Shown: positions 1-12,599, numbered from the stretch's first letter. The stretch is 64,000 nt of DNA from Owenia fusiformis (GCA_903813345.2 CAIIXF020000008.1:29390005-29454004), one strand, 5' to 3'. Notes: generated by a model not told the origin, from the sequence alone. A program made the numbers and translations.

Positions 1-464
1 TCTTACAATATGGCACACGCTAACTTAATTAACCTGGCAGCAACGAAAAAAATTAAAAAAGTGTCAGACATTTATAAAAAAGCAGCAATCAACCTTCAGA
101 ATTTTAATCAGCTCATTAAAAAACCGATTCCGTCAATCGACGGGTGTATTTAAGTTATCACTCACATAGACGTACGTACGGACGGACAGACGAAGGCCTT
201 TCCCCTTGTCCATAATCAAACTTCATACGGTGGAGTAATGGAGGGATTGGGGCGTATACATCATTGCCATATCTGGGATTAAATCATAAATAAAAAGTAT
301 TAAATAAAAACACGTTGTGTTTTGCAATGTGGACAATCTATCAACTTCTAAGAACGTAAATGTCACAAACACGCTTGGCTTTTGATTTAGATAAACTAGC
401 GAGTGGTTGTCTTACATTTAATTTGGGTTTAATGTTTCCATTATCTTATATTATGTTTTTTCAG
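1..464 (+). other. Upstream flank of gene A, probable intron end
   Basis: No coding frame of note. The stretch contains a short GTAC/GGAC-type simple repeat near 170-195. It ends in a pyrimidine-rich tract and a TTTTTTCAG splice acceptor (AG at 463-464) about 140 bases before the first in-frame ATG of the membrane-protein gene. I infer an intron in the 5' leader or a short upstream coding exon. A promoter is not recognisable here and may lie before the window. Confidence 0.4.
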
Positions 465-603
465 ATTCCACAGTTACAGGTACTGCATCTTCAGCGGCGA
501 ATCGGTTTTGACAGGAGTTGGCGTATCAAACGATGCAGTGGGCGATAATACGCGTAACAGCCAACTGAACAACGACAAATCAAATAAATGCAAATCTAAA
601 GGC

Positions 604-1719
604 ATGCGATGTATTGTAAATCTTCTGACACACCCTTGTATAAACGCCTTACTTTTAGTATTAATGCTGACGTTTCTAGTAGAGATTTTGGACACTGGAC
701 CAATCACGAATACGTTCGAGAATGTGAAGAAAATTCCAGGATCGATATCTTGTGTGGGAACAATGGTCATCCACATGGTAAATCAATCAACTCCTAACCG
801 AAACAAGATTTATGAGGATGTAGCTAAACGAACGGCCACTCTGCCAATTGATGTGTTAAAGGAAGTTATCGATGAACCAAAACTAGCCGTAGAACGTATA
901 ATTTCTGAGTTCAAACTTGTCAAAATTGATATTAGTAACATAAACTTTAACATAACTGTCAATAACATCACATTTTCTTCAAATGACATTCAAGATTATG
1001 CCAACGACGTTTATTCGACACATCACATTACTTACCCAAATCTTACAGGATCCGAAAGTCTTTTTACTATCGCGGACAAGGTTAGTGATGTGTTTGAACA
1101 CACAACGGATTTTGTGCGTCAACTACCCACTATCGTGATTATTGTGCAAATTGTATTAGGCATTTTTGTGTTCCTCATAGGATGTTGGTCGGTAATTGGG
1201 TGTCTGCGAGCAGAAAAGCAGCCGGAACGTGTTGTTAGATCACAAGCGATCTCATCTGTGTCAACTATTTTTGAAAAAGTGATTGCGTTGAAACAAGAGT
1301 TTTCGACATTGATTTGGGGTCTTTGTGTCATCATGACATTTGTGATATTTACCTTACTGCTGATTTTATTGGATTCAGTTGTTTACCAAACACTGGACGT
1401 AATACATAATGAGGCCAATATATCTATGCTTATTAATGGTGGTAGTAGTATTCAAATTGTTCTTAATGATACTAGTCCACGCATCAGGCAGTTCTTGTAT
1501 AAAGAAGCCCCAATGTTGTTTGACAGTAACTTGACAACTCTTAAGTATTCATTGGGAGTGAACACAAAGGATTGTTTACCCGATGCATCTCCCCCTTTTC
1601 ATGAGAACACCTCTAATCTTGTATCTTTAATTGTCCTTCTCATTATTACTGTAATACTCATTATTTTACAGTCATTTTGGGGTAGAATTCAGGATTACAT
1701 CGAAAATAGATGCTGCTGA
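604..1719 (+). CDS. Multi-pass membrane protein, DC-STAMP/DCST-like (gene A)
   Basis: Intact frame of 371 residues. Hydrophobic segments lie near residues 12-31, 175-196, 235-259 and 339-361. GPITN begins at residue 32, followed by a spaced Asn and a Cys. NDTSPRIR occupies residues 288-295, and a CLP...PPF loop precedes the last segment. Several NxS/T sites lie in the two large loops. The order GP-x-x-N...N...C, then a D-S-V-x-Y...D-V-I membrane edge, then a Cys-Pro loop before the last helix, matches my recollection of DC-STAMP/DCST1/2/Sneaky fusion proteins. It is shorter than those and lacks a RING tail. The frame is open upstream to a stop at 430-432 but has no ATG there, so ATG 604 is the simplest start; its paralog at 56978 starts at a comparable point. 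An upstream exon adding a hydrophilic N-terminus is possible. Function is inferred only; the coding frame is secure. Confidence 0.75.
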   Translation: MRCIVNLLTHPCINALLLVLMLTFLVEILDTGPITNTFENVKKIPGSISCVGTMVIHMVNQSTPNRNKIYEDVAKRTATLPIDVLKEVIDEPKLAVERIISEFKLVKIDISNINFNITVNNITFSSNDIQDYANDVYSTHHITYPNLTGSESLFTIADKVSDVFEHTTDFVRQLPTIVIIVQIVLGIFVFLIGCWSVIGCLRAEKQPERVVRSQAISSVSTIFEKVIALKQEFSTLIWGLCVIMTFVIFTLLLILLDSVVYQTLDVIHNEANISMLINGGSSIQIVLNDTSPRIRQFLYKEAPMLFDSNLTTLKYSLGVNTKDCLPDASPPFHENTSNLVSLIVLLIITVILIILQSFWGRIQDYIENRCC

Positions 1720-1848
1720 AGCGATCGTCTACTTAAATTCAGAGAATTTTATTACTGCGAAATATTTTGAATCCTTAATGAATATTAACATGTGGAACAA
1801 TAACTACATTTCCAGCATTCATTAATGTGGTCTTATAGGACAATCCAG

Positions 1849-1854
1849 AATAAA
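1849..1854 (+). promoter_or_regulatory. Poly(A) signal for gene A
   Basis: An AATAAA hexamer lies about 130 bases after the TGA stop at 1717-1719, a normal distance for a short 3' UTR. Another AATAAA occurs near 2376. Confidence 0.5.
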
Positions 1855-2329
1855 AGTCCAGGTCAAATAACCAGCATCTAAAGTGATACAGGTCTGTAAA
1901 TTCATTATCTAGGGATATTAATATCTAATAACTTGTGAATCGTTTTCAAACCCCTTTTAAAGATCTATTGAACCTTGGGATTTAACGATTCTTTTGTAAT
2001 TTACTTTGCTTTATCATATCTAGTCTAGACATACAATAGTCAGCTTATACATTTTTAGAGCAATGTTTCTGTACATTATATTGTGTGTTTGTGGCAATAT
2101 CTCCTCGATCTCATAGTTTAACGGTTAAACTCGTAATATAAATGTTATATCATTTACGATGAAATTTTCAGACATTTTCAGATGTTAGGCTATTTTAAAT
2201 GTAACCCAAATAAATGCTGGCCTGAGTTAACCACTAGAGGTAGCATTCAGAATAAGTTAGATAGTGACTCATTGGGCGGAATCGGTTGGTGGCGGTACAA
2301 AATATAATACTGTATATCGTTTTATTATG
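1855..2329. other. Intergenic, no gene seen
   Basis: AT-rich sequence without an open frame, clear repeat unit or RNA gene that I can recognise. Confidence 0.5.
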
Positions 2330-4110
2330 CATCTTATGTATTTGATTATTACGATGTACTATACCTGTACACAGAAATAAAATAGTTTTAACTACAATAT
2401 TGTATTTAACTGAACTTATCTGACACTGAGGGTTACCACATCTGGATTTGTAGCTATCTGTACCCCAAACTTAAAACACTATTGACTAAAATGACATGTT
2501 AACATTTTTTGTTAATGCAACAGTTCATGATCAGTAGAGTGTTTGTTTAAGTTCAAACAGTGACCTTCATTGACAGTCATATCATAACGTATTACCTCAT
2601 AGCATTACCTCACCATTATGTCATGATTTTATTAGAGGATGTCCAAAACAAAACAAAAACTAAAAGATCTAGTGATCTAATAAAAATCCCTAATGATATT
2701 ATTATTATAAAAGAAAGATAAGTTATGATCTTGCATTAGTCATCGTTGAGTATTAAGTGTTGAACATTTTTAAATTTATTTATTTGAGGTAGTTACGTAA
2801 ACGAATAATAACTGGACTGTACTAGACTGATGTTAGCATCTAAAACGGATCGGAAAAGAAAGTGATCAAATAAATTACAATAAAGTACAGTACTGAAATT
2901 GTAAGTTTCTTTTTATTTTTTATACTAATTTATTTCAACTTTTTGGTGTCATTAATATAATCTCAAAACTAAAGTTTGGGGTATTCAAGAAATATTATAT
3001 TAATTTTACTCTTCTTAATTTCATTAAAAAACGCAACCCAAAGAAATCACTATATCTTGGAAAATACTATTTCAATTATGGTCATTTCTTCAGGAAAGAA
3101 AGAAGAGATTGTGTATGTATAGACCCTGTAGTTGGTTAGTTATAAAACATGATGCCTTGGACACCTGCTAAAAAATACATAAGTATGAGAAAGATACGAA
3201 AAACGCAGTCAGGGGTGACTGTCATAGCAATAAAACCGAATAACTTTCTAACCATAGTGTTTTGGCTCTTCAAATTTGGCACAAATCATCTTCATTCAAT
3301 GTATGGTAAAGTAGAGTGAAATCAAAATCACTCCAGGGACTTTACAGTTGTGGTCGAAATGCTTTCAAAACACAGTTAAACGCCCTGGTTCAGACTTAAG
3401 AAGGCATTTTGACCATGACTATAAAGTCACTCGAGTGATTTTAATGAAACTCCACAAATTCACCACACATTGAACGAGGAAAATTTGTGTCAAATCTGAA
3501 GTGGCAAAACACAATGGTTAGAAAGTGAATCGGTTTTCTTGCAATGGCAGTCACCTCTGACTGCGTTTTTCGTATCTTCCTAATACTATAGTCTTTTGAG
3601 CAGGTGTCCAAGGTAATTATATTTTACAACTTAATAACAACGGAAGCTATTCAACACAGTCTCTTCTTTCTTTCCTTTAAAAATGAAGACAATTGGATTT
3701 CTTTGGGCTGCGTTTTTTGCACACCCTGTATTTGAACATATCAAAGTAAGTACAAATGGTGTACCAAAATAATTCCTCACTTCATGGAATGAATTGACCT
3801 CTGATTTCGGACTCCCTAAGAGGGTTTTAATCCATTGTGTCATATCCGCATGGCTAATTGGCTGATCGTACTTGTCTATAGTTCTAAAGGATGTACCAAA
3901 TATCGTACCCTGGACAAAACATTTAATCACTCTTTAGGTGATACAGTATATGGGTAATCAAGGAATATTGTTGAAAGTTTAAATCTGATTAGTTTTATTT
4001 ATTTTGCCAGGTTGATTCAAGGAATATTTTTGGAGTTGTGTCATATGCCAGACAACTTAATTAATTATCATAAATGCCTGAATGTTTCATTGGGTAACGC
4101 TATTTAGTTA
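2330..4110 (+). repeat. Diverged copy 1 of a retroelement-like repeat
   Basis: Segments here align by eye, in the same order and orientation, with 17365-18840. Shared landmarks include GGTATTCAAGAAATATT (about 2979 and 18404), CGTACTTGTCTATA (about 3867 and 18531), CCTGGACAAAACA and GGTAACGCTA near the end. The two copies are clearly diverged. Copy 1 is split by a 0.7-kb foldback element at 3025-3728 that copy 2 lacks. The 3' portion grades into the 848-bp satellite unit. Confidence 0.6.
3025..3728. mobile_element. Foldback MITE, about 0.7 kb, CAGGGTG-type right end
   Basis: The left half (AAAAAACGCAACCCAAAG...) is repeated as its reverse complement in the right half, which ends ...CTTTGGGCTGCGTTTTTTGC then ACACCCTG followed by TA. 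Internal blocks such as ACGAAAAACGCAGTCAG and TTGGACACCTGCT also pair across a centre near 3390, so nearly the whole element could fold. The left terminus has lost the CAGGGTGTG cap. The CAGGGTG end next to TA is typical of mariner/Tc1-type non-autonomous elements. Confidence 0.65.
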
Positions 4111-4805
4111 AAGCTCATATATTTAGTTAGAGCTCATATGACATTATTCGTGAGGCCTTTTTTACTAGGGTTATGATTTAATCCATTAATCGGAGTCCTA
4201 GAACTGTATACATAAAAAGAAAGTATCACGTCATTACCTTATATATTAGAATGCGTGGAGTAGTTTTTAAAGTCCACAAGGAGGTAATTGAACTACGATT
4301 TCTATCGTATGAGGTAATGCCATATTTATGATAATGTCAAAAATGATTTGTATAGCTTATTTATGATGTAAACATTCAAATAACCCTGATAGTCCATGGT
4401 ATGAAATCTCTAGGATGTCTAATAAAGGAGCTGGTACTACACTATAGCAAAGCGATATTTGACCTAATACATTAACATACCTACTGTTCTCTAATAATTT
4501 TTATTACAATTGTTTAATATACTTCCTCTTTGGCTGAATTATGTCTGTCATTAGCAGAGGACTAAAAATTACGATAATCTAGAATCCCATTTTTTCACAA
4601 TTCGGAGAACACAGTGCGACAGAAAATGATACAAAACGATTTTAAATATATAATTTTGTTTTTTCATCTATAATTTAACATAACTTATCATATCCGCATG
4701 GCTAATTGGCTGATCGTACTTGTCTATAGTTCTAAAGGATGTACCAAATATCGTACCCTGGACAAAACATTTAATCACTCTTTAGGTGATACAGTATATG
4801 GGTAA
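3838..4805 (+). repeat. Single copy of the 848-bp satellite unit plus preceding partial unit
   Basis: From 3959 the sequence matches the tandem units at 12829-15253 almost base for base, including AAGGAATATTGTTGAAAG, GTATCACGTCATTACC and GAGGTAATGCCATATTTATG. The last 120 bases of the unit (ATCCGCATGG... to GGGTAATC) also occur at 3838-3958, so one full unit sits downstream of the end of another. Confidence 0.8.
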
Positions 4806-4980
4806 TCAACACTGCATCAAATGTGGAATTTCTAGTAATTTCTAGACGTGCTTAGTCGGTCTAGGAACTCCGTGTATCTAGAGATTTCTAGGCGTACTTA
4901 GACGTGCTTAGAGCTGGCGTGGACAGAGCGTGACTAGAGTCTAGAAATCTCTAAGCACGCCGTGGTTAGACACAAGACAA
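4806..4980. repeat. Terminal block with short inverted motifs (right side)
   Basis: It begins CACTGCATCAAATGTGGAA and then repeats CGTGCTTAGA, TTTCTAG and TCTAGAAATCTCTAAGCACG in both orientations. The reverse complement of the block ending at 12828 begins CACTGCGTGAAAAATGGAA, so the two blocks look like inverted relatives, each abutting a copy of the 848-bp satellite unit. This is GC-richer than its surroundings. Confidence 0.45.
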
Positions 4981-5124
4981 AATTAGTCGTTACCATGTGA
5001 GATTTTGCGCTACATTTAAATTATAATTTACCGCACGTGTTAATATTTCATGTTTTGCTTTAGCTAAATACGGGATGTCAACAAGTACCAGGGCCAAATC
5101 CAGCATTTGCTAAGGGGACTTTTG

Positions 5125-5403
5125 AATTATTCCAGGGGTGAGGTCACATTTGATATTTGCTCAAAAATTACACGAAAACTGCTCAAAATGGTGAAAGAAT
5201 TATTGGCCAGGGGATACAGTATTATTTTAAACTAGACATCTCTGTCGGCGAGGGGGGCTAACTTATTCCAGGGGTGGGGTCACATTTGATATTTGTTCAA
5301 AATCACACGAAAACTGCTCAAAATGGTGAAAGAATAATTGGCCGGTGGATGCAGTATTATTTTAAACAATACATTACTGTCGGCGAAGGGGAGGGGGGGG
5401 GCT
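5125..5403 (+). repeat. Tandem duplication of about 135-140 bp
   Basis: Two adjacent copies share TTATTCCAGGGGTG, GGTCACATTTGATATTTG, ACACGAAAACTGCTCAAAAT and CTGTCGGCGA. The second ends in a poly-G run. No coding potential. Confidence 0.7.
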
Positions 5404-8400
5404 AACATATAGTTGAAATTACAGAATACGCTACCTTAATTTTTGATAATCTATAAAAATAATCTTGTCATAAACAACTACTGATTTATATATGTGAACG
5501 GATATTGTAAATTTGGTTTAAAAAGAAACTGAATATAGGGTAAAAATGAGGGAGACACAGACGTCGGAAGAGTGGGGATAAAATCTAATCAACACTAAGC
5601 TGAGACAGAATGAGAATCATATGTCTGGACTCGCAAGATTTTCATAAACATATTTGTTAATTGCTCGCGAAAACAAAAACAAATTTCAGGGTTCATTGGC
5701 ATCACACAATATTTGTAAAATGGGGGAGTGCATTTTCCCAGGATTTAAAACAATGCTTTACTTTAAACGTCGCCCCTCATACTAGCATACGCTTTAACTA
5801 TCAGATTCAGGAGCACCCTGGCCTTGATATATTAATACATAGTTTTCTTGTACCTTTTTTCAAAAAGACAACGAACTAAATACATAGAAATAATGATCTT
5901 GGAATTGATTTCTTTGATCTGTAATCTAGATCACACAATAACTAATTAACTGTTTGATTGCGTTTTTGCTTCTTCAAAGATTGGATATCCCTAAATTACC
6001 TTGATTACAGCATGGGCTTTCAAGTGAGTCCATGATTGCAGTATACATGGTCTATAGGCTATTTTTAATTCCTCGTTATTTTAGTTGTGTATCTCTGAAT
6101 CCCGGCTCTGATCATTATCATATACAATTTGCTTTAACCAATTTTACCCGTTTTTTGAACTTCAAAACTGTCACATACATATTTGTGGTCCCTAATCATA
6201 TTAGGACCAATAACAAACAACATAATTAAAACTGGAAAACATACAATACATATTCATCATCTCATCTATTTCTCCGGTTTGTATCTCCCGGTAATCTTTA
6301 TGCCTTGAGCCCCCCCCCCCTTACAGATACTTTAGATACACTTATTTTCACGCTACTTAATTTGAAGAATTTGCTCAATTTCAAATATTGGCAGCTATTT
6401 AATTTGGCGAAATCAGGACTGAAGTTTAATCTTTGTCTATGTTTATACATGGGCTATCAAAAGATTCTCTTGAAAGCCCATGGTTTATGTCATTAGGACG
6501 GGTATTTACTAAGATATTTTCTGTATTTCTTTTGGGATAATGTATGACATGTTGATGACATGCTCAGTTGACAGGAAAGGGGGCCCCAGAAGTTTAATTT
6601 CTGAAGTGCATTTGACAAAAATTCCAACTGAAATTTGACTTATTTTAATTTGGCGGATCTATATCTATCTGACATTATAATTTCGAAGAGAGATTCCCCC
6701 GGGGACATTCGGGATTTCAAACATAATAAACTTAATTTGAAATTGATTCTGAAATTCTGTCAGAATGGAATACATGGACCTGGTTACATGGTTTATCTTA
6801 TTCTAAATGGACAAATAAGATCGCAGGGGCAGGAAACTCCCCCGTAGTTGACATTTTGTTCATATAAAAGGCATTTGCATTAATCCTTTTGATAACTTTC
6901 TTTCGCAGTTGGTCTCGTACCCGAAACATTCTGGCTACAACAATACAATTGAGTTTTAGAGAAAAAAGTGTGACTAACCACCCTAAGAGGAACGTTGGAG
7001 CTTTTTAAAACCACATTAAGCCCCTACTAACCCATGTTATAGCCAAGCTTTTCCAGGATATCTTCAATCAATCCTCAACCCCTGTTAAAGACCCATTTTA
7101 CAGGGTGTCTACACCGGGGCCTACCCCCTTGACCCTCGTTAAAATCCTACTTTTGAAGGTAACAAACCTCTTCAACCTCCCTTCAAAACCCTACTTGTAC
7201 AGGGTGCCTACCCCCAAATCCCATGTTAAAGCCCTTATATTTGCCTGGTACATACATACCCCCCTCCCTCTCAAGCCGTACTTTTGCTGTTCCCCACAGC
7301 TGAATTCATTTGTAAACTATTATTTTGCTATAATGAATCCTGGTGGATGTGATATCTGTAAAATATACAAAATGTATATATGCGGTCTGGGGTGTGAGGG
7401 GTTCATTTAAAAAACAAAACAATTTGGGGGGTCTCACTTTTGACAATCAGAGACAAAGGTCTCAAATTTGTTAAACAAAGCATGGAATGCCCATGAACCA
7501 ATTATGATTATTATCAAATGAAAACAAAATATTAATTCCTTATAATCCAAATACTTCCTTGTTTTTATAACTGCTGAACCACCTTGATTACAGAAGATAT
7601 ACCGTGGAGTAGTCTAGAAATAGTTTTTCAAGCTTAGGACCTATAGCCATTTATCATGTGGGTCGACACTGTTTATTTATTTGCATAGATATGTTACTGG
7701 CCTTGGGGAGGCACACGATGCCTTCTAGCAATTTCAGATTTGTATTGTTTGAACTTCTATTTTGTTTAATGCACACTTCTGATCACTATATCAAATCATT
7801 TGAATCATACATAATTTGCACGAGTCTTAGGTTTGAATGAATTAAACTGACGTAAGCTAAGTGTAAAATTTTTGAAAAAAGCCTATCAAAAGACGAATTG
7901 TTTTTTGAATACTTTGCGAGGAAATCAATATTGATGTACCGTATTGAAGTCATAAACAACAGCTTTGAGATGTCAGCCCGAAGACTATCTCCCGGTTCAA
8001 ATTTCCGCCCTTACATAACAGTGTTGTTGGTGGGAAGAGGAAATCGAGTATGTATTGATCTAGTTAATTAGTGATTACAGATTAAAGGAAAGGTGACTTG
8101 AAAGTGAATTCTCAAAATTGAGAATTCTGATTGTAATCAAAACTATATGAATTGATACTAATCGCACGGACATGGACTAGTATTTTGAAACATCCAACAG
8201 CAAGTGAAATCAAATGATCAAGCTACATTATTTATTGAAACTTAAATAAGGGACAATATTTTTTTACCTTTTATGTTAGTCTCGGATGTTGCTTGCAATT
8301 TTTTTGAGTTTTTGATTACTGGTACAAAGAAATAGAGCCCAATCTAGAAAATAAAAGATGGAATCATTACCCCCCCCCCACCCCTACATTCACTATAATT

Positions 8401-8515
8401 AAGTCGTTGGTGAGTTCGGATTTCTACAAATACATCGGGAGAAAATCGGGATAACTAAAAATGAATTGGGAGAAAAATTGAAGTTAGAAATACTAAATCA
8501 ATAAATCTGTTTCAA
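5404..8515. other. Gene-free, low-information stretch
   Basis: Only short chance frames. It holds a poly-C run near 6310, a loose repeat of CCC-TGTTAAAG-type phrases at 7020-7260 with two ACAGGGTG motifs, and a poly-C near 8370. I recognise no gene or complete transposon. Many CCC/GGG homopolymers resemble those inside the CAGGGTG-type MITEs elsewhere, so old fragments of these are likely. Confidence 0.4.
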
Positions 8516-8519
8516 TTCA

Positions 8520-11500
8520 TGGTTAGAACACTATATATGAGTTACATTACAGTTTGCAAGTGTCGCCTTGTGGTCTGAGAATGCTGCCTTGTAGTTTGCG
8601 AATGCTGCCATGAGGTTATACAACTCTGCCTTGAGGTTTCAATTCATGCTTAGAACACTATACAGGGTGTCAAATAAGTCCCGCCCCCCCCCTCTAAAGC
8701 CAAAACCAAGATATTTGGTACCAAGTGTGATATATCATTGGAAAGGTCTTCCAAAGTTACGTTGATTGGCATATATCTGACACATGTCAATCAATCTCAC
8801 AAATTTTTACATCGTATCAATTGAGGTGACCATATGCCTAGAAACATGGCAATTTGGCATATTTGGCAGGATTTTAAGAATCGGGTATAAGAAAGGTCAA
8901 GGGACCAAAAGATGACTAAATATGTTTATGGCAATGAATTTAACCAATTTCTGGATAGGGTTAGATGTGTAGAAAATAGAGGGGCAAGGAAAGTGCTGAA
9001 AACCATTTTGTAACAAGTGGAATGCGAAAAAGATCAACTTTTTGACGTATTTCTGAGGTCATATCCTTGTCGTTTTGACGCAAAAAAAGCTACTTAAAGG
9101 AGTGCACGTAAATTATAAAAGACATCATAAAAATATAGGTAAATTTCATCCAAAATACTTGAGAGTTGGTGAGTTAACATAACTTTGGATGATCTTTCCA
9201 ATGGTATATCACACTAGGTACCGTCTGTTAAGGCTTTAGCTGTAGCAGGGGGGACGGGACTTATTTGACACCCTGTATATGAGTTACATTATAGTTTGCA
9301 AGTGCCGCCTTGTGGTTTGAGAATGCTGCCTTGTAGTTTGAAAATGCTGCCTTGTAGTTTGAGAATGCTGCCTTGTAGTTTGAGAATGCTGTCTTGTGGT
9401 TATACTACTCTGCCTTGAGGTTTCAATTTATGCTTAGAACACTATATATGAGTTACATTATAGTTTGCAAGTGCAGCCTTGTGATTTGAGAATGCTGCCT
9501 TGTAGTTTGAGAATACTGCCTTGTAGTTTGAGAATGCTGCCTTGTAGTTTGAGAATGCTGCCTTGTGGTTATACTACTCTGCCTTGTGGTTTTAATTATG
9601 CTTGGAACACTATATATGAGTTATATTATACTTTGCAAGTGCCGCCTTGTGGTTTGAGAATGCTGCCGTGAGGTTTCAATTCATGCTTAGAACACTATAT
9701 ATGAGTTACATTATAGTTTGCAAGTGCCGCCTTGTGGTTTGAAAATGCTGCCTTGTAGTTTGAGAATGCTGCCTTGTAGTTTGAGAATGCTGCCTTGTGG
9801 TTATACAACTCTGCCTTGAGGTTTCAATTTATGCTTAAAACACTCATTATAGTTTGCAAGTGCTGCCTTGTGGTTTGAGAATACTGCCTTGTAGTTTGAG
9901 AATGCTGCCTTGTAGTTTGAGAATGCTGCCTTGTGGTTATACTACTCTGCCTTGTGGTTTTAATTATGCTTGGAACACTGTATATGAGTTATATTATACT
10001 TTGCAAGTGCCGCCTTGTGGTTTGAGAATGCTGCCTTGTAGTTTGAGAATGCTGCCTTGTGGTTATACAACTCTGCCTATGAGTTATATTATAGTTTGCA
10101 AGTGCCGCCTTGTAGTTTGAGAATGCTGCCTTGTAGTTTGAAAATGCTGCCTTGTAGTTTGAGAATGCTGCCTTGTGGTTATACAACTCTGCCTTGAGGT
10201 TTCAATTTATGCTTAAAACACTCATTATAGTTTGCAAGTGCTGCCTTGTGGTTTGAGAATACTGCCTTGTAGTTTGAGAATGCTGCCTTGTAGTTTGAGA
10301 ATGCTGCCTTGTGGTTATACTACTCTGCCTTGTGGTTTTAATTATGCTTGGAACACTGTATATGAGTTATATTATACTTTGCAAGTGCCGCCTTGTGGTT
10401 TGAGAATGCTGCCTTGTAGTTTGAGAATGCTGCCTTGTGGTTATACAACTCTGCCTATGAGTTATATTATAGTTTGCAAGTGCCGCCTTGTAGTTTGAGA
10501 ATGCTGCCTTGTAGTTTGAGAATGCTGCCTTGTAGTTTGAGAATGCTGCCTTGAGGCTTCAATTCATGCTTAGAACACTATATATGAGTTACATTATAGT
10601 TTGCAAGTGCCGCCTTGTGGTTTAAAAATGCTGCCATGTAGTTTGAGAATGCTGCCTTGTAGTTTGAGAATGCTGCCTTGTAGTTTGAGAATGCTGCCTT
10701 GTGGTTATACAACTCTGCCTTGAGGTTTCAATTTATGCTTAGAACACTATATATGAGTTACATTATAGTTTGCAAGTGCCGCCTTGTAGTTTGAGAATGC
10801 TGCCTTGTAGTTTGAGAATGCTGCCTTGTAGTTTGAGAATGCTGCCTTGTGGTTATACTACTCTGCCTTGAGGTTTCAATTTATGCTCAGAACATTATAC
10901 ATGAGTTGCATTATAGTTTGCAAATGCCGCCTTGTAGTTTGAGAATGCTGCCTTGTAGTTCGAGAATGCTGCCTTGTGGTTATACTACTCTGCCTTGAGG
11001 TTTCAATTTATGGTTAGAACACTATACAGGTATATGAGTTACATTATAGTTTGCAAGTGCCGCCTTGTGGTTATACTACTCTGCCTTGTGGTTTTAATTA
11101 TGCTTAGAACACTATATATGAGTTATATTATAGTTTGCAAGTGCCGCCTTGTGGTTTGAGAATGCTGCCTTGTAGTTCGGGAATGCTGCCTTGTGGTTAT
11201 ACTACTCTGCCTTGTGGTTTTAATTATGATTTGAACACTATATATGAGTTATATTATAGTTTGCAAGTGCCGCCTTGTAGTTTGAGAATGCTGCCTTGTA
11301 GTTTTGGAATGCTTCCTTGTGGTTTTAATTATGCTTAGAACACTATATATGAGTTACATTATAGTGCCGCCTTGTGGTTTGAGAATATCCCCTTGTAGTT
11401 TGAAAATGTTGTATTGTACTGTAATACTCTGCCTTGAGGTTTCAATTTATGCGTAGAACATTATATTTGAGTTGCATTATAGTTTGCAAGAGCCGCCTTG

Positions 11501-11560
11501 TGGTTTGAGAATATCGCCTTGTAGTTTGAGAATTTTTGCTTAGAACACTATATATGAGTT
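8520..11560 (+). repeat. Composite minisatellite of CTGCCTTGTAGTTTGAGAATG type
   Basis: A core of about 21 bases (TGCCTTGTAGTTTGAGAATG and variants) is repeated two to five times. It is then followed by a linker with TTATACTACTCTGCCTTG, TTCAATTTATGCTTAGAACA and ATATATGAGTTACATTATAG, forming a larger unit of roughly 95-170 bases, itself repeated about twenty times. One stretch around 9840-10080 recurs nearly exactly at 10215-10460, showing block duplication. Open frames in it are by-products of the period. The array decays after 11340 and is split by a MITE at 8663-9275. Confidence 0.85.
8663..9275. mobile_element. Mariner-type MITE with long TIRs, 613 bp
   Basis: The ends are CAGGGTGTCAAATAAGTCCC and its reverse complement, with similarity continuing inward past GGTACC and TGTGATATA for about 85 bases. 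TA lies at 8661-8662 and 9276-9277; removing the element plus one TA restores the CACTATATATGAG sequence seen in neighbouring satellite units, so the TA duplication and the insertion are directly visible. No transposase frame is present. Confidence 0.85.
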
Positions 11561-12599
11561 TTCATTATAGTTTTCAAAATCAAATAGATGATTTACAGAT
11601 GTAATGTTGCATTATGTTCTTGCCTTTCTTAGTTGTCCAGATTACATACATGTAGGTATATTATATATAGAATTAACTGTTTTTCATACAATTGTGACAT
11701 CGTAATATACAGGTACATTGTACGGGTAAACTTTGAATTAAAAGAATTAATTATGATTTTACCTTCACCTGTATATTGTGATGTGTGTTAATGTATGAAA
11801 AACAGTCTACCTGATGAAGATTTTATTTTGTTTTTATTGCAAATACGTTCTTATTGCAATTATACATTATTTTTAACAACAAAACCCTTCTTATTTTCAC
11901 CCTGAGTCTCATTTAAAATCTAAAGTTAGTTTTGTCTATCTGAAATGTACCTTATCATTTCTCACAGTGCGCCAGAAGTGCTTCTATAGGTCCCTTACAC
12001 ATGCCTACATCGGACCTGGTAATCTGACATTATCTTCGTAAATGCTTGCTCGAAAATTGAAATTTCCCTGAAAAGTCCAGGGTTTGATGATGGGGTGGTA
12101 CTTAATTAACTCGCTAAATATAGTTTTATACCAGTGGGACGAAATACAAGTATCAATCCTTTAAAGTTTGTCCGAGAGAGAAATCTTAAACAATAGCAAT
12201 GGTAATACTAGTTAGTTTTGTTATCTAGAAATTAAATCACAAAAGCTCAGTGACATTTGAAGTACAAAAACAATGTCGTGCATTATAAAAACTAGTCTGT
12301 CAACCACGGTTGTCTCCCGGTTATCTTGTTGATGAATGAATTTGCTTACTTGATGAATTAAAATGTGCATCTGTTAAAAGTGTATTAGGTATCCGGGATT
12401 AGGTATATGTTCTCTAAAGTGATAAGAAAATATGTATGCGCAAGGGCTCATACGAATCAGAGGAATTATTAAAGTATTTCAATTAAACACTCATGAATAT
12501 GTTAGTCTGTCATGGCGGATTTTAACTAAGATATAAATGTACATTGGTTATGTATTAAGTTTCTACATAGTGTATGTTATCGCAAATTGTACTGTTGTG
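11561..12599. other. Gene-free stretch with a small inverted repeat
   Basis: At 11677-11806, ACTGTTTTTCATACA and TATACAGGT blocks pair with TGTATGAAAAACAGT and ACCTGTATA, giving arms of about 40 bases around a 50-base loop. I see nothing else that can be named. Confidence 0.5.

Noticed and set aside
3631-3930. 99-residue minus-strand gene
   Set aside because: It crosses from a foldback MITE into the dispersed repeat, so it cannot be one gene; only the short recombinase-like phrase is kept as a speculation.
7980-8010. tRNA B-box-like GGTTCAAATTTCC
   Set aside because: No A box or foldable tRNA upstream at the right distance.
9465-11338. Cys/Leu/Pro-rich repeat proteins
   Set aside because: These follow from the 21-base minisatellite; frames are short, restart in each unit and differ between units.
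8520-11560. CRISPR-like array appearance
   Set aside because: The genome is eukaryotic, the intervals are not unique spacers but parts of the repeat unit, and there are no associated genes.
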